This document shows positions 1 through 12,472 of a stretch of 42,650 nt of DNA, piece after piece (position 1 is the first letter of the stretch; every line of letters begins with the position of its first letter). This DNA is from Gnetum montanum (Eukaryota > Streptophyta > Gnetopsida > Gnetales > Gnetaceae), in the NCBI GenBank assembly GCA_015680685.1, contig MNCI01018216.1, positions 1 through 42,650 of the forward strand, read 5' to 3'. The notes beneath the pieces are model-generated. The model had not been told where the DNA came from and did not search any database. It worked only from the letters and a program-made list of their open reading frames with translations. A program made the position numbers and the translations under genes.

Positions 1-971
1 CTTCAAAGATCTAATATCAAATGTTACCATTGACAAGTAAAAATTGGAAAGAATCTAAGCTTTTATATGTTTGATTTTAGAATTAGTTAAACAACAATAT
101 CTCCTACTAGAAATTGAACCATCACTTCTTAATAACTCAAGGATAAATTTCAATTATTTTATGTTGATGCCTTTATTCATTTATGATAGTATGATCATTA
201 AGCTAGATGAAGGATTTGATAATGATTTACTATGGTTGTCTATCCATCAAGGATCAACTCCAAAATATAAAAACTTTTCTTTTGCATATTTATAGATTAG
301 TTAACCAATGTAAGCATTGTTGGATTAGGACATATATTATAAAAATTAAAATTTAAGCCTTCATACATTAAACATAAAGTGGTCTTTTTATAAGCATCCA
401 AGTTCATGTTTTAGTAATTAACCTTTTTAAATGTATAAGCCATGTTTAAACCCTTAAGAATGTATTTGATTTCCTAGCTTAAGATGCTTCAAATGTCAAT
501 TAGTCCAAAGTTCAAACTAATACGATAGAACATTATAAATTAAATCAATTTTATAACTTCCTTCAAGATCTATTAATGAAAGTTTAAAAANGTAGAACAT
601 TATAAATTAAATCAATTTTATAACTTCCTTCAAGATTTATTAATGAAAGTTTAAAAACTATTGTCATCACATTATCATCAAAATATAATGTCAACAATCT
701 TTTGCTTCAAAAAATGAAGAAATCATCTATTATCAAAACCCAAAAAACTATTGTGGTTCTAACTACTTAGGCTTTCTATGAGCTTATTTCTTTAATCTTC
801 AATGGTTCTATAAATTTATTTTAATAAATCTTACATACATAAACATGCAATTAGGAACAGGATTAATATAACATTCTTTTTAATTTTACTTACAAAACAC
901 TTGGGTATGCTTATCATCGACTCACATAGGCTCATCATCCAACTCAAAATAGAATTCTTTAATCATTAATG
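1..971. other. AT-rich flanking DNA without a recognisable gene
   Basis: This stretch is strongly AT-rich and lacks the GCGTAA/TTACGC-rich texture of the retroelements that follow. The longest open frame (71-295, 74 codons) has no family motif I recognise and no supporting context, so I do not call it a gene. It stops at the CATAT target duplication of element A. It shows no similarity to the internal segment of the LTR array at the right end, so it is probably the host DNA that preceded that array before element A inserted. Confidence 0.6.
526..657 (+). repeat. 65-bp direct duplication around a single N (probable assembly join)
   Basis: Bases 526-590 and 593-657 are the same 65-bp sequence with one visible mismatch, separated only by N (591) and one base. 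A duplication ending exactly at a single N is what results when two overlapping contig ends are joined without merging. A genuine tandem duplication remains possible but is less likely. Confidence 0.75.
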
Positions 972-976
972 CATAT

Positions 977-2567
977 TGAAACACCATGGAAATTGTGAAT
1001 CGGCTTCATGCGAAGATTTGTGATTCAGGCAAAAGTACATGATAGAATTCCAGAAGGAAGAACAAGGTCAAGCAAGGCAAAGAAGTGTGCGGCATCAAGT
1101 CTCCAAGTTCCTTTGCAGATTTCGAATCTTACTATGTTTTCTGTCTTTACGCTACATTACATAACATAGCATAGTGCCGCTTAGCGTAATTCTGTTTAAC
1201 ATAGTCTGATATCAAAAGGTGACTTACTTTGGCAGATTTGATGAGGTTCAAGGCCTAGGCAGCGTAATATGTGATTTATCGCGTATTTTGCTTAGTCTTT
1301 TGTCCAGGATTGTGTTTACACTCTGTTACGCAAAGCAGCGTAACAAGCTTCAAAAGTCAAAATTCCAAGGAAGAGCAGCAAATCGGGTTCTTTCTCTTAC
1401 AGATTGGTCATCTTACGCTCGTTACGCTACGCAGCGTACACCATGCATAATCCATTAACAAGTTGAATCATTTCTTGCGCGTTGTTACGCTCCACAGCGT
1501 GAATAAGCATAAAGTAGCTTAAATCAAATACTTCCATGCTTAATTATGTTTTGCCACACGATGTAGTGTAAACAAGCGTAATGCAGCCTAAGATAATTTT
1601 GGACACATGCTTGTTATCCACATGCACAGTACGCGGATGAGTGTATTGTGCGTAATCACGAGGCAACTTCAGCAAAAGCAGTTAACAGCATACATTGCCC
1701 AAGAATGTAACGTGACATGATTAATTTCAGCATAAAGTTGGTCAAGTCAAAGGTATTTTGAAAGTTCGAGACAAGTGTCATCAAGGCTGTGCCCTCTCTA
1801 CACGTTGTCAAACTTATAAATACTCCAGTTGGCGAAGAAAACAAAACCCCTGGCATCTGTAACTTTTGGCAGCATCACCTTTTAGCAGAGACAAAAACAA
1901 TATTTTGCCTGAGCATTGGCAGCAGGAGAGATCAGTCCTTTGGCGAAAACACAACTCTCTCCATTGGTGATCATCGGCAGTTTTGAGCAAAGACTACCCA
2001 AAGCGAAGAAGATAGATCAGAGATCGAGAGATCATCTGGTGCAGTTGGCAAGATCTATTGATCAGACACAGTTGATTGATAAACATCCTAGTTTGACCTT
2101 CCTTGCACTCCTTCTTTGGCTTACAAGGTAGACCGAGCTCCATTCTGCACTCCTTGTTAAACAGTTATTTTCTTATTATTTTGTGTATGTTTCGCATAAG
2201 ATAATTAGATTCTTCCCATTGTAACTTTGTACACAAAATACTCATTTTTTCGGGTCAAAGTACAGATCTTGAAATCACGCATTTCTCTTAAATCCAGTTC
2301 CCTCTGTCATATTAACATTGTCATTATTGCAATTTATCTACATTGTTTTCCTCTCCTTTCACGATTTATTGAATCAAATCGTTCCACGAAACACCTATAA
2401 TCCTCATCAATTTACTGATTACGTAAGTCCCTGTCTGATCGACAAGACCATTCAGGGCACTGCGAATTCGTTTTCTCCAGCACAGCCCTCACACGGATCC
2501 GTGGTTAAAACTGTGTACACGGACTTTGTTTGGTATTTTCCAGCTACCGACATTTTCTGTCATTACA
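977..2567 (+). repeat. Element A 5' LTR
   Basis: This 1591-bp LTR pairs with 34814-36402 over its whole length. It has TG...CA ends and is preceded by CATAT, the same 5 bases that follow the other LTR. It contains several TTACGC/GCGTAA palindromic segments (for example near 1420-1440 and 1475-1500) and a TATA-like element near 1815. Short open frames inside it (such as 1219-1458 and 2318-2617) recur only because the LTR is duplicated, and have no protein support. Confidence 0.95.
1815..1822 (+). promoter_or_regulatory. TATA box of element A 5' LTR
   Basis: TATAAATA lies in the second half of the LTR, where the U3/R junction is expected, and is preserved in the 3' LTR at 35652-35659. No transcription start was measured; the role is inferred from position and conservation. 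Confidence 0.65.
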
Positions 2568-2573
2568 ATTTTT

Positions 2574-2592
2574 TGGCGCTAGAAGGAGGGCC
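2574..2592 (+). promoter_or_regulatory. Element A primer binding site
   Basis: TGGCGCTAGAAGGAGGGCC begins 6 nt after the 5' LTR end. It starts with TGG, as expected for pairing with the CCA end of a tRNA. The same sequence, also after a 6-nt spacer, follows the LTRs of the array at 36407-42650, and a two-mismatch version follows the 5' LTR of element B. I cannot name the tRNA with confidence. Confidence 0.85.
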
Positions 2593-2819
2593 TAGGCTCC
2601 AATTCGTATTTTTATAGGTAGCCCTATAAGCAATCTGTACCCACGTTTCCAAAACGTAAACATAATACCTCTAGGGAAGTTTACAAAATCGTGCGGTGTA
2701 GATCGGTCACAGTAACGATTCCTTTGGAATCCTACAGGGTAGAAAACCTAATCGCGATCTTCTTTGTCCATCGCTTTTTTTTAGATCTAGTCACTTGTCA
2801 TCGTTAATCTATTTGATCA

Positions 2820-5800
2820 ATGGATTCTACATACACAACCACAACCGCCATGATTGCCGCCGATTTGGGTGCCACATATGTGAATCCCATTGCCGCCACC
2901 GGACCAGCCTCTGGTGTTATAGGACCCCAGGGACCGTCGCATCGTTCATTGAGGTTACAGGGCAAAGATCTTGTATTCACCATCATGATGCTAGAGGAAT
3001 ATAATTTTATTTGCATCAAGATCCAGGCGAAGCTTGCCCTCAGCTGAGCCGAAATCGAGGCGAAGCGAAATTTTGATCTGATTCACCGAGGGGGTCAAGA
3101 TTTTACCCCTACTACCTACGAAATCATTCCCCTGATAGAACATTACCATGAAATCATAACACAATTGGTCATGGCCAAGAGTTAGGCTACGTGATCTATG
3201 CTGGAACCTCAGAATGGGGAGGAAGAAGATGATGAATTTGCAGCCCAGTCTGAACATTCATATCACACTCTGAGCCCCCATACCTACATAAATCCCTTAT
3301 TCCCTCCCATCGGAGAAGCTACCTACCTTAATCCAGCCATGACCACATAGATGCACATTCTTGTCATCCCACAAGCCACTACACAGTCATCTGCCCTGCA
3401 AGTGCAAGTACCCCAAAATAACCTGGGGGCAGTCTCATCACCACGCGTAATCAGCATTCCGTCGGTGGTCCCTGCATCCACCGCCCCTCATTTCATCCCT
3501 CAAGTCCAACCCCAAGCCATGTTTACAACCCGCCCGGTGCAAAATCCGATACAAACTTTATCATTGCCGCCCCCACCAAGCCAACAGACTACGACAGTCG
3601 TTCAGCCACAGATATCCGCCCAACAGCCCACCGCGAGCCAGTGGAACATTCCCGTGGCACCACATAACCAGTCTGCGGTATATGGTATGCAGCCCTTGGC
3701 TGCACCCACAACGCATGCTCCACAGATGGCACCACAATATCTTTATCATCCTCATCCTACACAGCCAGCGGTGGCTAGTTTATCTGCTCAGCCCCGTCGG
3801 AGGTGGTCTTCGCAGGCAGCCTCATCTGCGGGGATCCCCGCTGCATCACCTGCCAGTTAGGTCATCCCTCCATTTCCACTGCCTGGCACTACTTTTCCAG
3901 TTCAACCCCCTATGCCTCCCACGCCAACATCTTTATAAACAGGCCTAGACCAAGCTTTCTTACTCATTCAGACCCTCACTGAGGAGGTTAGATGCCTTAA
4001 GGCCGATGGCTCAGACACTATACAGATCATGGACTTCTATCAAGATGATCCTATTAGTCTAGCAGTCCCAATGTTGTCGTTACCCCTGGGGATGTCCTTA
4101 CCCCATTTCACTAAATATAATGGGGAGGGAGATCCCAACGCTCACCTGGTTACCTTAAGATCCGAATCTTTGTTGTTATAGCAGTGGCCTCACACAATCA
4201 TCCGTGTTTTTGCTATGTCTCTAGCAAGGAAAGCTTTGGATTGGTATCGAGCCCTCCCTCGCTCTTCCATCTCAGCCTTGGAAGAGCTCCTGACACAGTT
4301 CTTGACTCTCTTTAAATACAACTTAAAGCCATAGGTCACGTTAGATCAACTCATGGGAATGAAACATGACCCGCTCAAACCAGTCCAAAAGTTTATACAG
4401 CGATGGAGTGCTACTTTGAATGAAATCTGTGAGCCAATCGTAGAGGCCTATTTTCTGGCCATATTCAAAGGAGCAGTTAATGATTTTATCAAATCTAAGC
4501 TGTATTATCTTTCCCCTAGCTCACTGCATCAGGCTTTTGCCCAGACCAAAATCATCCAAGATGTTGCAAAGGCTAGTAAAGACCCGGCGTATATTGCCTA
4601 CAAAAATGCTAACAACAAGGGCAAGGATAAAGGTAAAACAACAACAACGACCATAGCTGCGCTGGCTAAAGGTGCTAAGAACAAAAATAAGAAGGCACCT
4701 ATGACATCACCTGAGACCACGGCTAGTGCAAGTAGCATCAGCCAAGATACATCTGCTGCTAAAAAGCCCCCCAGCCAAAACCAAACTTTGAGCGTAAAGA
4801 TCGCTCAAAGTATACAACCCTACCTGTAAAGCATTCGGAACTCTTAAAACAATTGTTAGGGGCAGGATACATTCAGATCAAGAAAGTATCCAAAGAAGCT
4901 CTAAAGCGTCACAGACGTCATTGTAAACTGGTGAAGATCCTTCTTTAGCCCTACCCAATGAACCACCAGTTTCGAGGTCTTTGAGGCTGGACCGTTTCTG
5001 TGACTACCATCAGTTGTGTGGTCACGATACAGATTACTGCTGGGCATTGAAAGACGATATTCAATGCATGATTGATGATGGCTCACTCAAACTAGACGGC
5101 AGTAGTCCAATGCATCTTGAAAACCTAGTGTTGCATGTGTACAAGGATCCGTTGAACGCAAAAAACACACCCTACACAATCAACGTGGTGAGTACGGATA
5201 GTGAGAGGAAAGTACCGCCCAAACAACCTTTTATTTTGCATGTACCTACCAACTCACCAAGGGGGACAAGCTTTTCATCGGTGGCTAGTGGTGCATCAAG
5301 GCCACCATTCATCATTCGGGCACCTTCTCTAGACTTAACTCAACCTCCCAATAACAATAAAGCCATGGCTATGTCTGTGCCCACACCTAAGGCGCCTTTC
5401 ATTCTCAGAGTGCCAAAACCACTGGTTTCCCCTTTTACATAGGGATAAGCTTCTAACACAAACCACCAACCATCACCTAATAAAAAAATGGGAGGGGATG
5501 CATCAATCAATGCCGCTAAAAACCATACTACGCTAGGCTTCACTAGACCCAGGCCCTTGGCCACTGTCCTTGCGTCCGCGCCTTCTGGGCAAGAAAAAGG
5601 TGCAGAAACATAGCCACCTCCCCTCGGCAAAAAAAAGAGCAACCCTCTGACCGATGCTGTTCCACCCAGGGAGATCCATCTCTTAGGGTGAATGGAATAA
5701 GACAGAGGGGAGAAACAAGCCAATAAAGAATAGGACCTCCTCGACGTGTTTACGCAGGTCAAGTAGGCTCTGAAACAAAAAAATACAACGCTGAGCCTCT

Positions 5801-6623
5801 ATGACCTGCTCATGACATCTCAAAAACACCGTGAGGCCATGGTCTGCATGCTGACATCCATACCTGTGGATGAAAGCTTACCAGCGGAGGAGGAAGTGAT
5901 ACATGCTATCATGTTTCCCTCTGATGTTGAGCGACCTAAACCTACCTCATTGACCTTTCAGGACGAATCCATCAAAGATGATCCTGAGAAAGGTCAAGTG
6001 ACAACTGAACCCATGTTTATCACCATCCGAGTTGGCCAACATCAGATCCGGAGGGTGCACATGGACGACGGCACAGCTACAAATGTCATTCCTTATCCCA
6101 TCTTGGATAGGTTGGGTCTGGTCGACCAAATCAACCCTACAATGAAAACGTGGTAAAGTCATTCAACAGAGCAAGGGTTCAGGTCAAAGGGATGGTGTGC
6201 ATCAAATTTGTGGCAGGGGATCAATTCCCAATGGATGCTACATTCCTTGTTGTTGAGGAGATGCCCGGGTTCAACTTAATCCTAGGGAGATCCTGGCTAG
6301 CCCAACTAAGGGCAGTTTCCTCACCAATCCATCAGGAAATACACCTACCCTATGTAGGAGGAGAGGTTGTAATACGCGGTGATGAAATCACCCCTAGGAC
6401 TATCAACAATATCGAAGAAGAAAGGGGTTCAGAGATAGAAACATTGGATGATCAGACCCATCCCCGAATCCTTGAACAAACCGAAACGAATGATGACAGT
6501 CTAGCCTAGGCCAACCTGCCATTTCAGGATGGTGGTGAGGAAGAGTCAAACTACAAATCTCCCCACCATTACGCATCACTGAACGTAAGGGCCATTAAGA
6601 AACAATTACGAATTAGTGATTGA
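2820..6623 (+). pseudogene. gag-pro: Element A gag-protease, broken
   Basis: The frame starts at an ATG 253 bp after the LTR. It matches the gag-pro of element B from its first residues (MDSTYTTTTA here, MDSYYSNTTA in B). It contains an N-terminal segment rich in Gln and Pro (about 3351-3860), then the retrotransposon gag core (about 3950-4620), a Lys-rich stretch, and a Cys/His knuckle (CDYHQLCGHDTDYC, about 5002-5043). The retropepsin-like protease follows (MDDGTATNV near 6061, ILGRSWLAQL near 6280). Gag would form the particle and bind RNA; the protease would cut the polyprotein. Many in-frame stops, and frameshifts near 4790, 4935 and 6140, disable it. The end at 6623 aligns with the natural end of the B copy, so gag-pro and pol are separate frames, as in Ogre-type elements. 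Confidence 0.9.
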
Positions 6624-6840
6624 TCTGAATGGAATTTACGCGCATCCTCACGTCTCTACTAATTTTTCCTTTTATGCTTAGCAATTTGCATTGTCAATCT
6701 TCTTTAATATATTCATACATATTCATGCTTGCTATTCATTATGCCATTCACATTTCTTCATTTTATGCTATTTACGCTCGTTGATCATTTTAGTGCAATT
6801 ATGCAGAAATGTACATTATTATCAATTACGCTTCTGAAAC
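6624..6840. other. Non-coding segment after protease (element A)
   Basis: This AT-rich stretch separates the gag-pro stop from the motif array. No gene is visible. If the sense transcript is spliced between protease and RT, the donor should lie near here, but I could not choose one reliably. Confidence 0.5.
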
Positions 6841-6844
6841 TAGT

Positions 6845-7225
6845 AATGGCCTGCAACGAACTAAAACTAGTAAAGGCCCGCAACGGCCTAAAACTAGCCA
6901 GCATCTTACGCAAACCCTATAAGATGGCCCGCAATGGCCTAAAACTAGTTTCCAAGTATCTTACGCAAATGTTACATGACGGCCCGCAACGGCCTAAAAC
7001 TAGTTTCCAGGTATCTTACGCAAATGTTACACGATGGCCCACAACGGCTTAAAACTAGTTTCCAGGTATCTTACGCAAATGTTACATGATGGTCCGCAAT
7101 GGCCTAAAACTAGTTTCCAGGTATCTTACGCAAATGTTACACGACGACCCACAATGGCCTAAAACTAGTTTCCAGGTATCTTACGCAAATGTTACACGAC
7201 GACCCGCGATGGCCTTAAACTAGCA
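6845..7225 (+). repeat. Eight-copy motif array between protease and the antisense gene (element A)
   Basis: A core close to GGCCCGCAACGGCCTAAAAC followed by TAG recurs eight times. The middle copies sit in a unit of about 60 bp that also carries a TTACGCAAATGTTAC segment. Element B has the same array in the matching place (20676-21050), also with eight copies and in the same orientation relative to the element, so the array is an ancestral part of the family. Confidence 0.85.
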
Positions 7226-7415
7226 ATTCCATTTCACAGCAACGTAACTTATTCAAAGCCTTTATCAACTACACTTATGCATTGCAAATAAAGACATAAA
7301 ACTAAAATAAAATAAATAGCATTTAAAACCATACAGAATATCTTAATGCCAGTCTTTTCAACATTCATATGATCATTGTTCAATTCCAATCAATAAAATT
7401 ATGCATAAATCACGA

Positions 7416-9405
7416 TTACGCATCCCCCCTAGTGCCACTGTCACCCGTATCCCTTAGGTCCAACTCTAAGCCTAGTAAATCATCCTCAAGTGGGTCATCC
7501 TTCTTAGAAGGTATTCCTTTGTGAGGAATGCCATCCCCACGAGGCCCTTGCTCCAACGTCGGCTCCACAAGAGGACGCTCTTCGCTATTACGCTCTTCTT
7601 CTTGTGCTTGTTCCTCACCCTGTTCGCCTTCTCCCTCAAATTCTTGTACCTGTATGTAGAAAATACATTAGCAAAGACTTGACACCATAATCAGAAAATT
7701 TAGATTCAATAATATTCAAACTTACTCGTGATGGTCCTGCTTCCGCGGCAAAGGGGAGCTTGTCTAAACCCACCCACAGGTGCTGCATGATTTCGTCCTC
7801 CATTAATTCAGACCATACTCCATCCCCTAGAGTAGCTCTAGCCTTCACCTTCCCTTTCTCCACACTAGTCCAGCGGGGTGGTTCAGGGAAGAAAGTAGAG
7901 ACAGTCGTCTCTCCCCCAGGAAGAGTAATCTCCCTTTCCGGTGACGTGCTTACTATCACTTGCTCCTAAAACTTCTCGAAAGCTTTGGGTGCGCCAATGA
8001 CATCAAGGAATACCCTCAAGGATTAAGCTTCAACAGAAAAATCATGGTAATGCTAATGATAAGTGATACTTTCTCGCTTATACAGATGCTTATGATCCTT
8101 TTCTTCCTACCCCCACTCCTGCACGCTCGTGCAAAAATCCTTCCAGTCTTGACTTTTCTGAGCTAACAGCTCTATCTGCATTCTCTGCTCCACCAACTCC
8201 CGACTAGTTTGCACATTGTTCCTGACTACAGTCGAATAGCGGGAGTAGTCAATAGCAGCTGTGCGCTAGTCTTCCTCACATGTTTCCCATGCCTGCAGGA
8301 ATTTGCATCGCAATTTTAAGTCTCCGACCTCTTTGGCTAGAGACGCCCTTTCCCTCTCTAACCTCTGCAGCCTTTTCTAGAGGTCTTCATTCACACTTTT
8401 ACTCTCCCACAAGGAGCGAGTCGAGCGTAACACACATTTACGCATCTCTTCATAAATGTTGCGTGGCATGACCACCCCATCTAATGGAGGCTCCACTGTG
8501 TCCAAATCAACGGGCTCCATTGGGTCCCATCGAAGGCGAGCTCCTGACAGCAAACATTATCAATATAAATAAAATATTATCACTTTATCAATAAAATAAA
8601 CATATCATAGCTATAACATACCAGCACCAGGATTGACACATTCAAGACGCTCGATCATATCACTGATAACGCCTTCCATGAAGGCAAACTTGTCAGGAAA
8701 CTCTCTCCACGTTCTGCTTACACTGGCAGACACGGATACCTTGTCTTCACCTGTAGCGTAATCAAATTAGAATTTCTAATTATTCAAAAAACTCCTTAAG
8801 ATTCCCAATACGCTCATTACCTCTACCAGATACAGTGGGGAGTGCGTCAACAATTGTCCACCTCCTCCCTCTCCTCACGCACAAGGGTATGTGCATCGCT
8901 TGTCCTAACAGCTGGGGCCTCTTTTTCCAAAATTGGGGCCCCTTCCCCACAACTTAATATCATCACCCCTATCTCAGGGGTTAACTACTCTGTAGGTCTC
9001 ACTGTTCATATCACATACACATTTAGACGATTCAAAATATCCTGAATAAAGATTGCATAATACAATAAATTTCACCATGTTTCTTTTACGCTTACCAGAT
9101 GGAGGTTTACTCCGCTGAACTCTGACTTGCATGGTTTGGCCTGTGCCACTTGCTGGCTCCACAAGGATCTTAGTTAAGTGAGGCCTTTTACGCTGAGCCA
9201 AAGGCTCTACAGTTTCAGCCGCCAAGCATTTCCCTCGCAAAGCATCGCCAGTGTAAGTGGGAATCACCCCGCCTACACTATCAGGACCCCACACTCAAGA
9301 CGCTGTCAAATCCCTAGTCGTTATAGACAGAGACTCGCCAATCCCCTCCGAAGGATCCTATCCTTGGATAGTGCTGAAAAAGTGGGTAATCCAAGGCTTG
9401 GATAG
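7416..9405 (-). pseudogene. Antisense accessory gene of element A, 3' part (exons 8 to 5 and the end of exon 4)
   Basis: Read on the - strand, this is the distal half of the gene described for element B. Exons deduced by comparison are: end of exon 4 at 9405-9096, exon 5 at 9001-8821, exon 6 at 8750-8622, exon 7 at 8543-7726 and exon 8 at 7649-7416. Each is bounded by GT-AG. Exons 6 and 7 have exactly the lengths found in B (129 and 818 nt). The protein segments align, for example the DSVGG.IPTYT stretch in exon 4 and EKGKVKA in exon 7, and the last exon is acidic as in B. Several stops are present, including one at 8109-8107, the same codon that is a stop in B. Element B interrupts exon 4 at 9405; the rest of the gene resumes at 27237. 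Confidence 0.75.
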
Positions 9406-10921
9406 TGTAACGATGGAAAACGTCGACAGCTGGAAATACTGACCGAAATTCCATGTACACAGCTTTAACCACGGATCCGCGCGAGGGCTAAGCTGGAAAA
9501 AAAACAAATCCGTGGTGCCCTGAACGGTCTTGTCGATCAGACAGAGACTTACGGGTCAGTAAAAGCGATGATGATTATGTGTTTTTAGCGTGCTGCGATT
9601 TGATGCGAGAGATCGTAAAACGGGAGGAAAACGACGTAAGTGGATCGCTACGAAGATAACGCCAAAACGCCGAAAAGATGCCGATCGAAAGAGAAAGGTG
9701 TAATTCGCAAAAAGCAAAGATCTATAGAATGTATGTATGTTGTGTTACGATGGGAGAAAACCCCCAACAACTGGATACAAAAATGAGCACAAAACAACAA
9801 GAAAACTGTCTGGACAGAAGTCCGATCTACCTCGTAGGCCAAAGCTTAGGTGCAGGAATGGTTAAGCTCTGAAGTCTGTCGATCTTTTGACTGATAGAAC
9901 CTGCTAACTGGGCGAGACGACTCTGCAATTTCCATTCTGCTTCTTTGCTCCAGGTAGATCTACTGTTAGGGCTCAGGCGTGCTGTGTTCTATTCCTGCTA
10001 AAGGATGGTGTTTACAGCGATTACCAAAAGGTTGCTCTNCATATACAAAAGGGGGGATTCAGAAGTAAGCAAAAAAAAGAGACAAGTTAACAAACCAGAG
10101 CACCAGAGCACTTATCGTTTTTGTGGGCAGCAGAGCAAGAGGACAAGAGCATTTTCTGAGCAAGGGAACACTTATCGCCTTAAACAGAGAAACAAGAGCA
10201 ACCTTTTGGTAATCGCTGTAAACACCATCCTTTAGCAGGAANTGCAATCTTGGTGTAACAACACGCGCTCAGGATTGTTTTACGCTCATCACGCAACTGT
10301 GCGTGACGCAACGTAAATGTAACATACGCTCTCCACGCAGCTACGCGCGGTGCAGTGTACTCAAAGTGCAACTTACGCTCATCACGCAGCTGTGCGTGAC
10401 AAAGCGTAATGAGCGTGTGCTTGCATTCTGACTTACGCACGAGCACGCATCGCCGCGTAACGCGCGTAAAAATCAGTTGTTTAGGTGTTGCGAGAACAAG
10501 TGCCAACCCGTCGTGTTTCTCTGGATTTTGCTTTTAATTGTCCTGGAGCTTATTACGCTCATCACGCTGTCGTGCGTGATGGAGCGTAAACTTGTCCTTA
10601 GACAAATCCGGGGCGTGTTCAACTGTCTTGGAGCTTATCACGCTCATCACGCTGCCGTGCGTGATGGAGCGTAAACTTGACCTTAGACAAACTCGTCTTT
10701 CACTGTCTCGGAGCCTATTACGCTCATCACGTTGTCGTGCGTGACAGAGCGTAAACTTGTCCTTAAACAGATTTTGACCTTGACTGTCTTGGAGCCTATC
10801 ACGCTCATTACGCTGCCGTGTGTGATAGAGCGTAAACTTGTCCTTAGCAGATTTGAGGCGCGTTCTCGCTCAAATTACGAATCTTCGCCTGAGGCCAACC
10901 CGTAATTTTCACGGTGTTTCA
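9406..10921 (-). repeat. Element B 3' LTR (contains an inverted, N-bounded patch)
   Basis: It pairs with 25557-27231 and carries the same ends (on the - strand TGAAACACCGTG ... CGTTACA). Compared with its partner it lacks about 209 bp (equivalent to 26345-26553), including the TATA region, and has 10040-10241 in reverse orientation between two single N bases. This explains why it is 1516 bp and its partner 1675 bp. Confidence 0.93.
10040..10241. other. Inverted segment between two Ns (likely mis-assembly)
   Basis: These 202 bases are the reverse complement of 26143-26344 in the partner LTR. N occurs immediately before (10039) and after (10242). The last 40-odd bases are also the reverse complement of 9995-10038, making a fold-back pair that the other LTR lacks. 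This is most simply a contig placed in the wrong orientation during scaffolding. Confidence 0.85.
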
Positions 10922-10934
10922 ATGGCCCCTCTTT
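10922..10934 (-). promoter_or_regulatory. Element B polypurine tract
   Basis: On the - strand AAAGAGGGGCCAT lies directly upstream of the 3' LTR. The identical sequence precedes the 3' LTR of element A (34801-34813). This is where plus-strand DNA synthesis would be primed. Confidence 0.85.
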
Positions 10935-11975
10935 GTTGACAGTTAGAGGGCTTACCCGAAAAACGTCGACAAAGAATGCGAAACACCGGATTGGTATAAG
11001 CAAGAATAATGTTCATCCATGACTACTCGAGTGTTGCACCGTCCACATGGAAAATGAAGGTTGGCGAGTATGAGAGGTAAAGGGGTGTAACTTGAAACAG
11101 GTTCGGGGAAGATGAAAACTGCGTATTTATTTATGTCAACAGGAATGCTTTCAGATGAGCGTAGCGCGTCAATCTGAGATATCTCTGTTACAAATTATAG
11201 CAGGAATGCGTGCAGAAGGAGCATTACGCATCACTTTCTGCAATGTCTCTGCTAGCGTGAGTACGGAAAACAAAGATTTTGCGTATGTGAATGCTGCGTA
11301 TGGGGACTGGGTGGTGGGGAAGAAGGAAACAAGGATTAAAGGTAGACACGTGTCGGGAAGAAATGTGCAAAGCTGAGTGGGTGGGCAAACCTGAGCAGCC
11401 ATTTCAGCACGCTGTTGTACTTCGCCGCTCAGATGGACGCACCTTTGAAAGACGTCCTCCAAGGTAAACAGCCTGCAACCACAAAAGAAAACAGAGGACG
11501 CCATTGCTTATGGACAAAGACGGGGTTCTTGGAGCCCATGCTGTTTGATGTTAGGTAGAGCCAATGTATTGTCAAGAAAAAGCCGGAGCACTTAGGTGGC
11601 GTCGCCAATCCTGATGATTCGGCCCTGCAGATCTTCGCCAAAAGGCATCAGACACAGTGTAGCCCATTGGTCGCACTAAGAACCGGCCAGATGAATCTGA
11701 GAAGCCGGCATCCGATAGCAATGATTGACGGAGACTCACGGAGCTGTGACCAACAAGGATTTGGTCGGGGCTCCCGCTAACAAGGCTAAACTCCCAGAGC
11801 TGCTACCACTGTGGTGGGCGCGGTGGCGCCATCTCCAAGGGATCAGTAAGATGCCTCTGTGCCTGTCCGAGGAATCAGCAAGATGCCGGAGGGGTGGTGA
11901 CGCTGGAACTATCTCAGCGTCCCACCCTGTTGGCCATGCAACTGTATCGGAGATGATCGCGCTCGCTTGATGTGC
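10935..11975. other. Element B 3' untranslated region, no gene seen
   Basis: This lies between the polypurine tract and the motif array. Short open frames on both strands (for example 11155-11376 and 11169-11504) are not conserved as proteins in the equivalent part of element A (33626-34800). I see no tRNA, rRNA or mobile insertion in it. Confidence 0.6.
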
Positions 11976-11979
11976 ATGA

Positions 11980-12440
11980 GTCCCAGTTTTAAGTCCTAGT
12001 AGACTGCTGTTGCTGGTTTTAAGTCTCAGCAGACCATGGTCCCAGTTTAAAGTCCGGGCAAACCGAGAAGTGCTAGTTTTACGTCGTAGCGGACGGTGGT
12101 CAGGCTGGTTTAGGGTCTCAGTAGACCATGCTGTGGATGTTAGTTTTACGTTGTGACCCAGGGACAAATCTGTGCTGGTTTCACGTCTCAGCAGACGGCT
12201 ACTTACCTATGCCAGTTTAGCGTCGTGGCGGACGCATGCAAAAGGTGCCAGTTTTTCGTCTTGGCGGACCTATACAACATTGCCAGTTTTACTTCGTAGC
12301 AGACGGTAACCACTTGTCAGTTTAGCGTCGTGGCGGACGCGTGCAAAGCATGTCAGTTTTACGTCGTAGCGGACGTTTGATGCTAGTTTAACATCGTAGC
12401 GGACGATTGATGCCAGTTTAGCGTCGTAGCGGACGTTAAC
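11980..12440 (+). repeat. About 14 spaced copies of a 20-nt motif in the 3' UTR of element B
   Basis: Variants of AGTTTTACGTCGTAGCGGAC occur about 14 times, 28-38 nt apart, all in the same direction; clear copies are at 12073, 12212, 12354 and 12413. The spacers are unrelated to each other. The arrangement recurs in element A at 33160-33625 in the matching orientation. The core also resembles the motif of the 20676-21050 array (AGTTTAAGGCCGTTGCGGGC), which suggests one motif family placed in several non-coding intervals. Confidence 0.85.
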
Positions 12441-12472
12441 CGTCATACCTGCTGTCGACACCGTCGTTGCTG

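Noticed and set aside
71-295. 74-codon open frame in the left flank
   Set aside because: No motif or neighbour supports it, and the sequence is AT-rich with low coding character.
1219-1458. Open frame repeated at 34876-35295
   Set aside because: It recurs only because both are LTRs of element A; it has no protein signature.
2574-2592. Possible tRNA gene fragment
   Set aside because: Only a 19-nt sequence complementary to a tRNA 3' end is present, which is a primer binding site; no cloverleaf is seen here or elsewhere.
11980-12440. CRISPR-like look of a short motif with unrelated spacers
   Set aside because: Spacer lengths vary, motif copies are degenerate, the context is a plant retrotransposon UTR, and there are no cas genes.
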